Numbered from the stretch's first letter, positions 23,014 through 31,092 are shown. The stretch: 32,554 nt of DNA from Sporosarcina koreensis (GCF_001531445.1 NZ_LQYA01000054.1:1-32554), one strand, 5' to 3'. Translations and numbers: made by a program. Notes: a model not told the origin generated them from the letters alone.

Positions 23014-25062
23014 TTATACAAACTTCCTTGGGATTGAAGTTTCCCATGTTCGATTGAAGACTTCTTCTTCCCCTTCATATGCAATTAAACGGTTCATCAA
23101 ATAGAAGTTCTGATCATCCGCTGTCATCGTACTCGTCGTTTCTAGACTCGTCTGCCATTCATCCCTACCAACCGACAATGTCCAATCACATTGTACTTTC
23201 GCAGTCAACGGCTCCCCTTCTTTGACTGTGTACATATTGTGATTTGTACTTCCGTATTCAATCCCATTGACATGCAGTTTTCTCGCTCCTTCATCCGAGA
23301 AATCATCGAGCGTCCATACATTTGATACAACGTCATGGGAAATGATGCGGGTCCTTTCGGCTTCACGCAATATATCCTTTTCCAACACTGCAGCTGTTTC
23401 CGGTTGTTGGAATGGCTTAAGCTCTAGATCAATCGTCTTTGGTTCCCTGACAGGTAATGACAGGAATGTCTTCTCTGATGGATAGACTGTCAACGTCGCT
23501 TCTTCGGGAGATGGCCAAGCATGCGGCCAATACGTAGGCGATATCGCCAATTGCCAACGATGCCCTTTTTCCAGCTTATGGCCGATCGCATTCATGTCAA
23601 CCGTAATGCAATATTTTTCTCCAGGTACTAGATGTTCAGGAAACTCATGGCTGTTCCGATGCGTAAGGTTCAGTAGTCCCCATGTCACACGTGTGGATGA
23701 ACCATCGGGTGCTACATCATTCAACCGAACTGAGAGTAAAGCATTTGGTTTGTCGGAAGAAAGTTCAACAGTGAATGACGGGTGCCCTAAAATATGGACA
23801 GGCTCTTCTACCGGAACTGAGTCGAATACGACGGCATAGCCATTTTCATTCCTTTGATCGCCAGGCAAGTCGCCCGGTTGACCAAACGGACAGAATACGC
23901 CTGCATGGAGACCGTGCTGCTGGACGCTTCCGACTTTAATTTCTTTTTCATCAGCTATATCTGTTTTCAATTTCGGGTGGTCCAAATAGTAACGTTTATT
24001 CATGGGATTTGCAGGCGGCCATTGCTCTTCCGCCACCCAGTGGCCCGGTCGCACAAAGTAATCAGTTTGAGGCGGGACACTGTCTTGAATCCATGCTCTT
24101 AGCATCGGTTCCTCCATGATGCCGGTATCGACCCCTTTCAACCAGTGGTCCCACCATCTTAGGCACTCTTGAAGGAAGCCTATTTGTGGTCCAGGAACTG
24201 CCATTTCGGGGTATTCATGTGCCCATGGGCCGATTAATCCTTTACGGGGGCCTTTCAACCCTTCCAATAGACGCGGAATGGCATTCGTATAGCCATCCGC
24301 CCATCCACCAACTGCATATACAGGAATATCAATGTCATCGTAGTTTTCACAAACTGAACCATGTTTCCAATACTCGTCTCGATGTTGGTGTCTAACCCAC
24401 TCTTCAACAAAAGGAGGCGTTTTCTCCATCCGTTCCAGCCAATTGTCACGCCATGCATCCCCCACTACAGCCGGATCTGCAGGACGCGCATTATAGGCAA
24501 GCATCGTGGAGGCCCACCAAAGCATATCCGAAGCAAGCATCGCACCCCCTTTGTAATGAACGTCATCTGCATAACGATCGTCCGTTGAACAAAGTGTGAT
24601 AATCGCTTTTAAAGATGGATGTCTTCTTGCTGCCACTTGCAGACCATTGAAACCACCCCATGATTTTCCTATCATACCGATGCCGCCAGTAAACCATGGC
24701 TGTTCGGAAATCCAAGAGAGCACTTCCAATGCGTCATCCTGCTCCTGCTTCAAATATTCATCGTACATAATCCCATCGGAATCGCCCGATCCCCGTAAAT
24801 CGACACGTATGCTTGCATAGCCATGACCTGCAAAATACGGATGTCGCAATGAATCTCTTAAAGCTGTAAAGTCATCTTTTCGATACGGTATATACTCAAG
24901 GATTGCAGGGACCGGATTGTTCACAGCATCTTCCGGAAGCCAAATCTTCGCGGAAAGCCGGGTACCATCCGACATCGGAATCCATATATTATTCACTTCT
25001 TTAACTTTTCTCGGAAAATCAGTTTGAACGACTCGATTCGTTTCACGTACGTTGAAAACCAT
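23014..25062 (-). CDS. CocE/NonD family alpha/beta hydrolase
   Basis: 682 residues. The X-Pro dipeptidyl-peptidase S15/CocE fold spans about 18-560: nucleophile Ser134 in GKSWGG, probable Asp256 in GGWADGYTN and His282 in GPWAHEYPEM. The N-terminal strand IPMSDGTRLSAKIWLP and LEYIPYRKDD are family hallmarks. A jelly-roll C-terminal domain (about 400-560) follows, and about 110 extra residues form a further beta-rich region. No signal peptide, so it acts in the cytoplasm. Known members cleave acyl esters or amides (cocaine, glutaryl-7-ACA) or X-Pro peptides; which bond is cut here is unknown. It starts behind GGAGG 29 bp after the BCCT gene, in the same operon. Confidence 0.88.
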   Translation of the reverse strand: MVFNVRETNRVVQTDFPRKVKEVNNIWIPMSDGTRLSAKIWLPEDAVNNPVPAILEYIPYRKDDFTALRDSLRHPYFAGHGYASIRVDLRGSGDSDGIMYDEYLKQEQDDALEVLSWISEQPWFTGGIGMIGKSWGGFNGLQVAARRHPSLKAIITLCSTDDRYADDVHYKGGAMLASDMLWWASTMLAYNARPADPAVVGDAWRDNWLERMEKTPPFVEEWVRHQHRDEYWKHGSVCENYDDIDIPVYAVGGWADGYTNAIPRLLEGLKGPRKGLIGPWAHEYPEMAVPGPQIGFLQECLRWWDHWLKGVDTGIMEEPMLRAWIQDSVPPQTDYFVRPGHWVAEEQWPPANPMNKRYYLDHPKLKTDIADEKEIKVGSVQQHGLHAGVFCPFGQPGDLPGDQRNENGYAVVFDSVPVEEPVHILGHPSFTVELSSDKPNALLSVRLNDVAPDGSSTRVTWGLLNLTHRNSHEFPEHLVPGEKYCITVDMNAIGHKLEKGHRWQLAISPTYWPHAWPSPEEATLTVYPSEKTFLSLPVREPKTIDLELKPFQQPETAAVLEKDILREAERTRIISHDVVSNVWTLDDFSDEGARKLHVNGIEYGSTNHNMYTVKEGEPLTAKVQCDWTLSVGRDEWQTSLETTSTMTADDQNFYLMNRLIAYEGEEEVFNRTWETSIPRKFV

Positions 25063-25091
25063 TATAAAAACCTCCTAAATGATCAACTGTA

Positions 25092-26594
25092 TTATGCTTT
25101 TGGAAAGTCCTGCTTCAGCCATCTTAAGAGAGAGACGACAAGTAGAAGATAAAAGATATAAATCGGCACCGATACGACAACTGCAGACGTTTGGATGACA
25201 CGTAGTCCGCCGATTAGCAACAGCGAGATAGATATCGTTGCCAAAATTGCTCCCCATATCATCCGATGCCATCTTGCAGGCTCTTGCCCTTCCCCTAATT
25301 CCTTCGTTGCAGTGGCCGAGAGGATATACGTTGCCGAGTCCATTGACGTTGAAAGGAAAATAACAGCCAGTAGGACGAAGAACGGCAATACAACAGAACT
25401 TAATGGCAATGATTTCAATATGGCAACGATGGAAGCTGGCCCTCCGCTTTCCGCTAAAATATCCTTGACCGGAAGGAGATCTTGCAATTGCAAGTTCATC
25501 GTATAACCGCCGAAAACCATAAAGTAAATCCAACCACCGATAGAACCCCATAGCAGCATATGGGTGATTAATTGACGGATCGTTCTACCTTTCGAAATTC
25601 TAGCGACGAATAGACCCATGAATGGAGCTGTCGCTGCGAACCAAGCCCAATAGAAGACTGTCCAGCCTTGCGGAAAGCCGCCTTGACTGATGGGATCTGT
25701 ATAAAAACTCATCATGGCGAAATTCTGAATCATCATTCCAAAGCTATTCGTGAAGTATGTCAAAATGAATAACGTCGGTCCAGCGATGAAAACGAAAATG
25801 GCAAGAGCCAATGCCAGGTATACATTAATGTCGCTCAATCTTCGGATACCTTTATGGATACCTAAATATGCGCTCGCCGAGTAAATAATTGTAATACAAA
25901 TAACAATAATGGCATCGAGTGTAAGAGTCTGTTCAATGCCTAAAATATCTCCTACAACTGCAGACACCATTGGAACTCCTAATCCAAGCGATGTCCCTAA
26001 ACCTCCAACCAAACTCCAAATGACAAGAATATCAATCAACTTGCCTAACCAGCCATCTGCATATTTACCGAGGGCACCACTGAGGGCGACACTCATTTTC
26101 AAAGATGGGCGTTTTTTGATGAAATAAGAATAAGCAATGACTACTGTCGGAAACGCATAGAGTGACCATGCAGAAACGCCCCAATGAAACAGGCCGTACG
26201 TCAAAGCCCATTCGGCAGCCTCTTTACTTTCCCCTTCAATACCGAACGGGGGGCCAGTAAAATAGAAAATCGGTTCAAGCATTGACCAATACATGATGCT
26301 AGTCCCCATGCCTGCCGTGAAAAGCATTGTCCCCCAGCTAAACGTTGAAAACTCTGGCTTGCCTTCGCCTAATGAAATCTTTCCATAGCGGCTGAATGCC
26401 AACCAGATCAAAAGGATAAACAAACCGATTGTCAAGAACTGAAAAGCCCAATCCATTTTATACGTGATAGCAGTCATCATATCGTCTAAATACGGCTCCG
26501 CAGTTGAACGATTGACAACTAGCAAAATAGTTGCCGCTATAATGACTGCTATTGATGCCCAAAAGATAAATGGATCAATTCGTACTTTATTCAT
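25092..26594 (-). CDS. BCCT family (betaine/carnitine/choline-type) transporter
   Basis: 500 residues and 12 membrane segments. Family marks: AGMGTSIMYWSMLEP (about 94-108), the TM4 aromatic set W138-W143-Y146 in FHWGVSAWSLY, and the TM8 stretch WTVFYWAWFAATAPFMGLFVARISKGRTIR from 311 (quoted here in sense only by its ends W311 and R340). Compared with OpuD/BetP (WAWWI-x-W), the second Trp of the pair is Phe319 and the later Trp is Thr322, so the substrate box differs. Start ATG at 26594 behind AGGGG. It likely imports a quaternary-ammonium or related solute for the downstream hydrolase rather than acting in osmoprotection; that is inference. Confidence 0.88.
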   Translation of the reverse strand: MNKVRIDPFIFWASIAVIIAATILLVVNRSTAEPYLDDMMTAITYKMDWAFQFLTIGLFILLIWLAFSRYGKISLGEGKPEFSTFSWGTMLFTAGMGTSIMYWSMLEPIFYFTGPPFGIEGESKEAAEWALTYGLFHWGVSAWSLYAFPTVVIAYSYFIKKRPSLKMSVALSGALGKYADGWLGKLIDILVIWSLVGGLGTSLGLGVPMVSAVVGDILGIEQTLTLDAIIVICITIIYSASAYLGIHKGIRRLSDINVYLALALAIFVFIAGPTLFILTYFTNSFGMMIQNFAMMSFYTDPISQGGFPQGWTVFYWAWFAATAPFMGLFVARISKGRTIRQLITHMLLWGSIGGWIYFMVFGGYTMNLQLQDLLPVKDILAESGGPASIVAILKSLPLSSVVLPFFVLLAVIFLSTSMDSATYILSATATKELGEGQEPARWHRMIWGAILATISISLLLIGGLRVIQTSAVVVSVPIYIFYLLLVVSLLRWLKQDFPKA

Positions 26595-26749
26595 TTTCCC
26601 CACCCCTATTTATTTTCTCTTACAAGATTGTGACGCCATTCCTCCTTTTGACAGCGCTTTCAGCGATACGATTGAAATGAAACACATTGCTTGGTTGATA
26701 GTAATCCAGAAGATTGGATTGAAACTAGAATCGTAATCAGATAAAATAT

Positions 26750-26783
26750 ACTAATCATGATTATTTACTAATATTGATTATTC
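26750..26783. promoter_or_regulatory. Tandem 17-bp repeats, candidate TetR operator
   Basis: ACTAATCATGATTATTT (26750-26766) is followed without gap by ACTAATATTGATTATTC (26767-26783), 14 of 17 identical. The first holds the perfect palindrome TAATCATGATTA and the second a slightly broken version. They lie between the divergent BCCT operon and tetR gene. A further palindrome ACAAT-GTACT-ATTGT lies at 26805-26819. Confidence 0.55.
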
Positions 26784-26842
26784 TACCACAAGGGAAATGA
26801 TAGAACAATGTACTATTGTGATTTACTATTATGCAAATAATG

Positions 26843-26848
26843 TATAAT
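26843..26848 (+). promoter_or_regulatory. -10 element of the tetR gene
   Basis: TATAAT 51 nt upstream of the TTG start. Candidate -35 hexamers (TTTACT, TTGTGA) are at 15 and 21 nt, neither ideal. Confidence 0.4.
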
Positions 26849-26898
26849 TAAAATATGTTGCTGCCGGAAAAATAATTTTGTGGGAAGGAGTGATAAGT

Positions 26899-27567
26899 TT
26901 GAGCAATAAAAAAATCCAAATGAGCCGTATGTGGAAATATTTTATCGATGCGACTGTGGAAATAATAAATGAGGACGGCATCGACCAGGTGACAATCAGG
27001 AAAGTTGCTGATCGTGCGGGGTACAATAGTGCGACGATCTACAATTATTTTGGAGAAGTTTCACATCTGATTTTCTTTGCATCGATGAAATTGCTGAAAG
27101 AGTATACTGAGGAAGTCACTGTTATTATGGAGAAAGGCCAAACGTATTTGGAGAAATATATGCTCGCATGGGAATGCTTCTGTAGACACTCATTCCAGAA
27201 GCCCGCCATTTTCCATGCAGTTTTCATTATGGATCTTGGTGACCATCCGGAAAAAATGATTGAACGATACTATGAGATATACCCTTCTGAGTTGATCAAT
27301 ATCCCGGAAGAATTGAAACCGATTTTGTTTGAACGGAGTATGACGAAACGCGGCAAATCGCTTTTGCAACTAGCTGCAAAAGAAGGGCTTGTCGATGAAC
27401 TCCAAGTGGATTCCCTTAATGAAATGACTAATCTTTTATGGCAAGGCATGATGACAAATATATTGAATAATCGAATGGATCATAGTTTGGAAGAAGCGGA
27501 ACTAAAAACGCTGAAATATATTAGTCAAATGGTGGACAATGCTTTGATGAGGGAGATTCATAAATAA
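26899..27567 (+). CDS. TetR/AcrR family transcriptional regulator
   Basis: 222 residues from TTG at 26899 (AAGGAG 8 nt upstream; GTG at 26890 abuts the site). The N-terminal DNA-binding domain (about 5-55) has the TetR helix-turn-helix VTIRKVADRAGYNSATIYNYFG. The C-terminal ligand-binding part contains a Trp/Cys/Phe-rich segment (AWECFCRHSFQKPAIFHAVF). It is divergent from the BCCT-hydrolase operon with near-palindromic repeats between, the usual arrangement of a local repressor responding to the transported compound or a product. Regulation of that operon is inferred. Confidence 0.85.
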   Translation: MSNKKIQMSRMWKYFIDATVEIINEDGIDQVTIRKVADRAGYNSATIYNYFGEVSHLIFFASMKLLKEYTEEVTVIMEKGQTYLEKYMLAWECFCRHSFQKPAIFHAVFIMDLGDHPEKMIERYYEIYPSELINIPEELKPILFERSMTKRGKSLLQLAAKEGLVDELQVDSLNEMTNLLWQGMMTNILNNRMDHSLEEAELKTLKYISQMVDNALMREIHK

Positions 27568-27595
27568 AAACCGATGGATCAATCCATCGGTTTTT
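27566..27595. terminator. Bidirectional terminator between tetR and the DUF2785 gene
   Basis: Perfect 13-bp arms, AAAAACCGATGGA (27566-27578) and complement (27583-27595), with a TCAA loop and A-rich/T-rich ends for both directions. Confidence 0.85.
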
Positions 27596-27599
27596 CAGG

Positions 27600-28430
27600 T
27601 TATACATTTTGCCACTTCTGAATGAAAAAAGAGGCTGTGCTTTGCAATTTAGGATAGCGCTTGGACTTTTTCAATGCAAAATACAATGTCTTCATGAATT
27701 GAAGTATGTTTGTACGAGCATGATAAAACGTTTGGGAATATCCTTCTTCCGGTATCTCCCTATCCAACTTATCAAAGACTTGCTCGATCCACTCTACCAC
27801 AATATCTTCTGGATACTCTGTGTTCGCCAAGGATAAGATAATAGCTACTAAACGTTCATCCTCATCATCGACATAGACGCCACCTTTCCAAAAGCAAGCA
27901 GATACACCTTCCAAAATAACTGGAATCAATCTCTTCTCCACTTCAGGATGACTTGCGATAACTGCCGCCAGGTCCGCACCATGGGCAATGCTATGCGCCC
28001 ATCCTTTTCCTTCTACAAATCCACGCGTATCTTGTTCTAGCGAGAGATAAGATGCACTTGCCTCCATCGCTTTACGTCGTAATTCCTGATCCATAAAAGG
28101 ATGTTCTTGATCCAACCAAAATAATCCAGTGAGCCAAAGCGTTGAGAATGAACGGATAAACACATCATCCGAATCCTTTTCACCAATCGATGCGAATAAA
28201 TATTGATCCGTAAGTAGCTCCTTGCAAGCACCGATTAATTGAATGATATTCAAGTGTTGCCCTGTAAGTAATTTAACGAGCAATCTGTAGATTGTTTCAT
28301 CGCGCAGCTCGCCATCCGACGATCCAAGATTTTCCAGCATGAACTGAAAAAGCTCTTCACCATGCAATTTCATATGGTTTTGACACTGCATATCATCCAT
28401 TTCAAGTACCATTTTCATCTGCTGTTTCAT
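27600..28430 (-). CDS. DUF2785 domain protein
   Basis: 276 residues from ATG at 28430 (AGAGGT 5 nt upstream; the frame extends upstream into the HprK-like gene). Mainly alpha-helical and soluble, with landmarks I associate with DUF2785: LFWLDQEHPFMDQ, GFVEGKGWAHSIAHGADLAAVIASHP and VYVDDEDERLVAIILSL. GWAHSIAHGADL carries two His and an Asp that could form a metal or active site, but no activity is known. It lies 22 bp downstream of the HprK-like gene in the same operon, which suggests a functional link. Confidence 0.8.
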   Translation of the reverse strand: MKQQMKMVLEMDDMQCQNHMKLHGEELFQFMLENLGSSDGELRDETIYRLLVKLLTGQHLNIIQLIGACKELLTDQYLFASIGEKDSDDVFIRSFSTLWLTGLFWLDQEHPFMDQELRRKAMEASASYLSLEQDTRGFVEGKGWAHSIAHGADLAAVIASHPEVEKRLIPVILEGVSACFWKGGVYVDDEDERLVAIILSLANTEYPEDIVVEWIEQVFDKLDREIPEEGYSQTFYHARTNILQFMKTLYFALKKSKRYPKLQSTASFFIQKWQNV

Positions 28431-28452
28431 GACGGACCTCTTTTCCATGGTT

Positions 28453-29370
28453 TCATTCATTAAATTCAGACTCAAGCCGTTTCTTGAATTCTTCTGCAGC
28501 ACTATACCCTTGCTGCTGTAAATACCAGTTATTCGCTGCCGCCTCGATCAAGCCGGCTACATCTCTTCCCGGCTGCAATTGAATTTGGATATGCGGAATA
28601 GGAACATCCATATATGACTTGAATTTCGTATCGAGTTCAAGTTCATTATTCAATGCATTATCCTTCCATTCGGTCAATTCAATATCGAGCGCAATCCGGC
28701 TCTCTTCCTGAAATGCCGCCCGTCCATAAAGTCTTACTACATTTAGCAGGCCGATGCTACGCAACGCGAGGAATTCCCTATTCTTTTCGTCATGGGTTCC
28801 AAGAAGCGTTTGCGGGCTAAGTTTTTTAAGTACGACGATATCGTCTGCAATCAATCTATGCCCCCGGCCGATCAACGTATGTGCCGTTTCACTCTTCCCC
28901 ACCCCTGACTTGCCGCGAAGAAGGATTCCGATCCCGGCTACATTTACGCACACCCCATGGACCGCAATTTCAGGAGCCATTTCTTTCGTGACGTATGCAT
29001 CCAGCTTCGCGCTCATTTCACTCGTCGAATCTGGCGTCCGCAAGACGGGTATATGTTCTTCAGTGCAATATTGCCGTAATCCAAGCGGCTCTGCCTGATT
29101 GGATGTAATGATGATGCAAGGTGGATCGTATTGGACAATATTTGCAATGCGAAGCTTGCATTCGTCATCTGACAGCGTATGTAAATAGTTGATTTCATTC
29201 TTCCCAAGGATTTGGACATGCTCTGTTGCAATAAAGTCGAATTTATCCATGAATTCCAAGCCTGGTCTTCTGACTTTCGTCTTTTTCAAGGTTTTATCCA
29301 ACATATGATGTCCAACAAGAACTTCCAATGAGAATCGCTTTACGATATGTTCGATGGTAACAGTTTTCAT
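28453..29370 (-). CDS. HPr kinase/phosphorylase-like protein, divergent
   Basis: 305 residues, the length of HprK. It has an N-terminal domain (1-130), then the kinase domain: His138 in VHGV, P-loop GKSGVGKS (153-160), HRLIADD with Asp176/177, LALRSIGLLNVVRLYG (201-216), and the C-terminal PGRDVAGLIEAAANN (267-281). Classical HprK has GDSGVGKS and LEIRGLGIINV; here the Asp is Lys154 and the Glu of EIRG is Ala202 with Ser for Gly. It therefore looks like a second, specialised paralogue rather than the carbon-catabolite regulator, which normally sits with lgt. Start ATG at 29370 with AGGAGGT about 10 nt upstream; a TTG two codons earlier is possible. Operon with DUF2785. Confidence 0.82.
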   Translation of the reverse strand: MKTVTIEHIVKRFSLEVLVGHHMLDKTLKKTKVRRPGLEFMDKFDFIATEHVQILGKNEINYLHTLSDDECKLRIANIVQYDPPCIIITSNQAEPLGLRQYCTEEHIPVLRTPDSTSEMSAKLDAYVTKEMAPEIAVHGVCVNVAGIGILLRGKSGVGKSETAHTLIGRGHRLIADDIVVLKKLSPQTLLGTHDEKNREFLALRSIGLLNVVRLYGRAAFQEESRIALDIELTEWKDNALNNELELDTKFKSYMDVPIPHIQIQLQPGRDVAGLIEAAANNWYLQQQGYSAAEEFKKRLESEFNE

Positions 29371-29425
29371 ATCCAAGCTCACCTCCTGTTTCGAATCGGT
29401 TTGGTCAACAGTATCATTTCGATTT

Positions 29426-29431
29426 AGTATA
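29426..29431 (-). promoter_or_regulatory. Possible -10 of the HprK-like operon
   Basis: TATACT on the minus strand, 56 nt before the chosen start codon. No convincing -35 at 16-18 nt. Confidence 0.3.
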
Positions 29432-29530
29432 ACATGTTGGACTGCTTATGCATTCATGAAACGATATTTCAATACTTTCATCATCATTTTTTATATTCGG
29501 GAAAGAATATGGTTGAAAGGAGATGAGTGG

Positions 29531-29809
29531 ATGGGACGCAATAATCGTATTTTAGTTCCTGAGGCACGGAAACAATTGAATCAACTGAAAGTGGATGTCA
29601 TGAAAGCAAAAGGATTTACAGTCGATGACGAACGGCCTGACGCGGTGAAATTCGAAATTGCGAAGGAGTTAGGCATCCCCCTTTCGGAAGAGTACAATGG
29701 CAAACTGACATCAGAACAAGCAGGGAAAATCGGTGGACCGATTGGTGGAAATATGGTGAAAGAAATGGTCCGATTAGCACAAGAGCAATTGATAAATGAA
29801 AAAAGTTGA
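29531..29809 (+). CDS. Alpha/beta-type small acid-soluble spore protein with insertion
   Basis: 92 residues from ATG at 29531 with AAAGGAG 8 nt upstream. SASPs coat and protect spore DNA and are degraded at germination. The family blocks are present: NRILVPEARKQLNQLK at the N-terminus, FEIAKELGI containing the germination-protease site type, and GGPIGGNMVKEMVRLAQEQL at the C-terminus. Classical members are about 65-72 residues; here about 20 residues (VMKAKGFTVDDERPDAV) separate the first helix from the protease-site helix. Expression in the forespore is expected, but I could not fix a clear sigma-G promoter. Divergent from the HprK-like operon; no close terminator. Confidence 0.85.
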   Translation: MGRNNRILVPEARKQLNQLKVDVMKAKGFTVDDERPDAVKFEIAKELGIPLSEEYNGKLTSEQAGKIGGPIGGNMVKEMVRLAQEQLINEKS

Positions 29810-29862
29810 AGGCAAAAAAATAAAAAACATAAAAAAAGATGTTTATCCTATAAAGGAGAGGG

Positions 29863-30081
29863 GTATTTGTAGATTACAAGGCAGAACGAAAGTGGAAGAA
29901 ATTGAATGATGGTCGATTCCACGAAGATTTGCACAGCCTTGGCGGAAAATTTGCTTTACTGGCAAGTGTTCACTCGTCCGGAGAAAAAGGATATTGCTCC
30001 GGCCACTTTAGTACGGTAATAGGTAGGTTTTTTGTGGAAGTGCAACTTGAAGCTGACACCCCATACAGCCGATCACAATAA
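29863..30081 (+). pseudogene. Open frame with ribosome site but no start codon
   Basis: AAAGGAGAGGGG (29852-29863) looks like a good ribosome site, but the frame after it opens with GTA TTT GTA GAT and has no ATG, GTG or TTG in a suitable place; the nearby TTG is followed at once by TAG. The frame then runs 72 codons (DYKAERKWKKLNDGRFHEDL, LGGKFALLASVHSSGEKG) to TAA. The product is not recognised. It may be a gene that has lost its start, or the 3' part of a decayed gene. The remaining sequence up to 30200 holds only an inverted pair CTGACACCCC/GGGGTCAG around 30052-30110 that could be an old transposon end. Confidence 0.35.
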
Positions 30082-30203
30082 GGGCTAAATTTTGTAAAGT
30101 TAGGGGTCAGTACCATCAAACTGCACTGACGGGCGTTTATAGTTTGTCAGGAAGAACAGTTTGAAGCAGGTGAACAAACAATCAAATTTTCCGGTGCGGA
30201 AAG

Positions 30204-30236
30204 AAGAGCATGGTCCTATTTGGGGATCATGCTCTT
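30204..30236. terminator. Terminator-like hairpin
   Basis: AAGAGCATGGTCC (30204-30216) pairs with GGATCATGCTCTT (30224-30236) with one G-U pair. T-rich stretches on each side are interrupted (TTTCCATTT, TTCTTT). It may end transcription from the SASP gene. Confidence 0.55.
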
Positions 30237-30302
30237 TCCATTTGTACATATATGTAACATTATCCATCTATGACCCGTCTATTTCGTAAAGGAGATGACA
30301 AT

Positions 30303-31004
30303 ATGAGGAAACTTCTGGTGCTTTTATGCGGCATATTCATCATAGCAGGTTGTTCGAATGGGCAGTTTTTGCAAGGTTTTGGGCAGTCACGACTAACACA
30401 GTCGGTAATTGATTGGGTCGATATCATTCAATGGAATGATTCTGATTATGTAAATAATTATGAAGTGAATCAGTTAAAAGAAGAGTGGCCTGTAGGTACC
30501 GAACTAGGAGAAGTGACTTTTAAGATGGACGGTCATGCAGGTGCCAATTACCAATTGAAAAACGGAGATGCTGCCTACTTGGATGTAGGAACAAAACTTT
30601 ATGAAATGGAAGGCTATGATCCGGCATTCAGAATAGTGGCCGATGGAAAAGTCTACGAGGTTTCTCATCCGGAAAATGCTGAAACTATTGGTGACTTTTT
30701 GGATATTGACGGCAAAGTCGAAAGGATTGTCCTCCAAAGCACATATGACCTATCGATTGTCGGTGAATTCTCGCAGGAGCGGATAGATGAATTTGTTGAT
30801 GAGCTACTTGCCCTGCCCTATGATCCGGCGGTATTTGACGAGAGGGGCTCGGGGCCGAGGGTATTTTTCGGAATGGAACTGGAAGACGGAACAATGACAA
30901 GAACCGTTTATTATCCGGAAAGTAGAGTTATCAATTATGGTGCAGTTGTCTCGGATCGATTAGCGGAAATATTGGAACAAGAGACTGCGGATTACGATTA
31001 TTAA
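30303..31004 (+). CDS. Hypothetical lipoprotein
   Basis: 233 residues from ATG at 30303 with AAAGGAG 8 nt upstream. A short signal peptide ends in lipobox IAGC (Cys17). The mature part is acidic with probable beta structure: VIDWVDIIQWNDSDYVNNY, GTELGEVTFKMDGHAG, GTKLYEMEGYDPAFRIVADGKVYEV, and an acidic end EQETADYDY. No family recognised; the layout recalls extracytoplasmic lipoproteins of Bacillales that carry two DUF-type beta domains. Single gene followed by a hairpin terminator. Confidence 0.8.
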   Translation: MRKLLVLLCGIFIIAGCSNGQFLQGFGQSRLTQSVIDWVDIIQWNDSDYVNNYEVNQLKEEWPVGTELGEVTFKMDGHAGANYQLKNGDAAYLDVGTKLYEMEGYDPAFRIVADGKVYEVSHPENAETIGDFLDIDGKVERIVLQSTYDLSIVGEFSQERIDEFVDELLALPYDPAVFDERGSGPRVFFGMELEDGTMTRTVYYPESRVINYGAVVSDRLAEILEQETADYDY

Positions 31005-31011
31005 CGGTTAA

Positions 31012-31043
31012 AGAGCCGTCCATGAAGTCGTCTGGACAGCTCT
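31012..31043 (+). terminator. Terminator after the lipoprotein gene
   Basis: AGAGC-C-GTCCA (31012-31022) pairs with TGGAC-A-GCTCT (31033-31043), one mismatch, 10-nt loop, followed by ATTTCTCT. Confidence 0.6.
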
Positions 31044-31092
31044 ATTTCTCTAAAAAAGACGTAGCGCATTCAAAGCTAGTCGTCTTACGGGA

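Noticed and set aside
26604..26645. Mini-ORF (MASQSCKRK) with AAAAGGAGGA before the BCCT gene
   Set aside because: The ribosome site abuts the ATG with almost no spacing and nine codons give no testable pattern; it may be a leader peptide but support is too thin.
30052..30140. CTGACACCCC ... GGGGTCAGTACC inverted pair as an insertion sequence
   Set aside because: Arms differ by an indel, no transposase or target duplication is present; only a possible relic.
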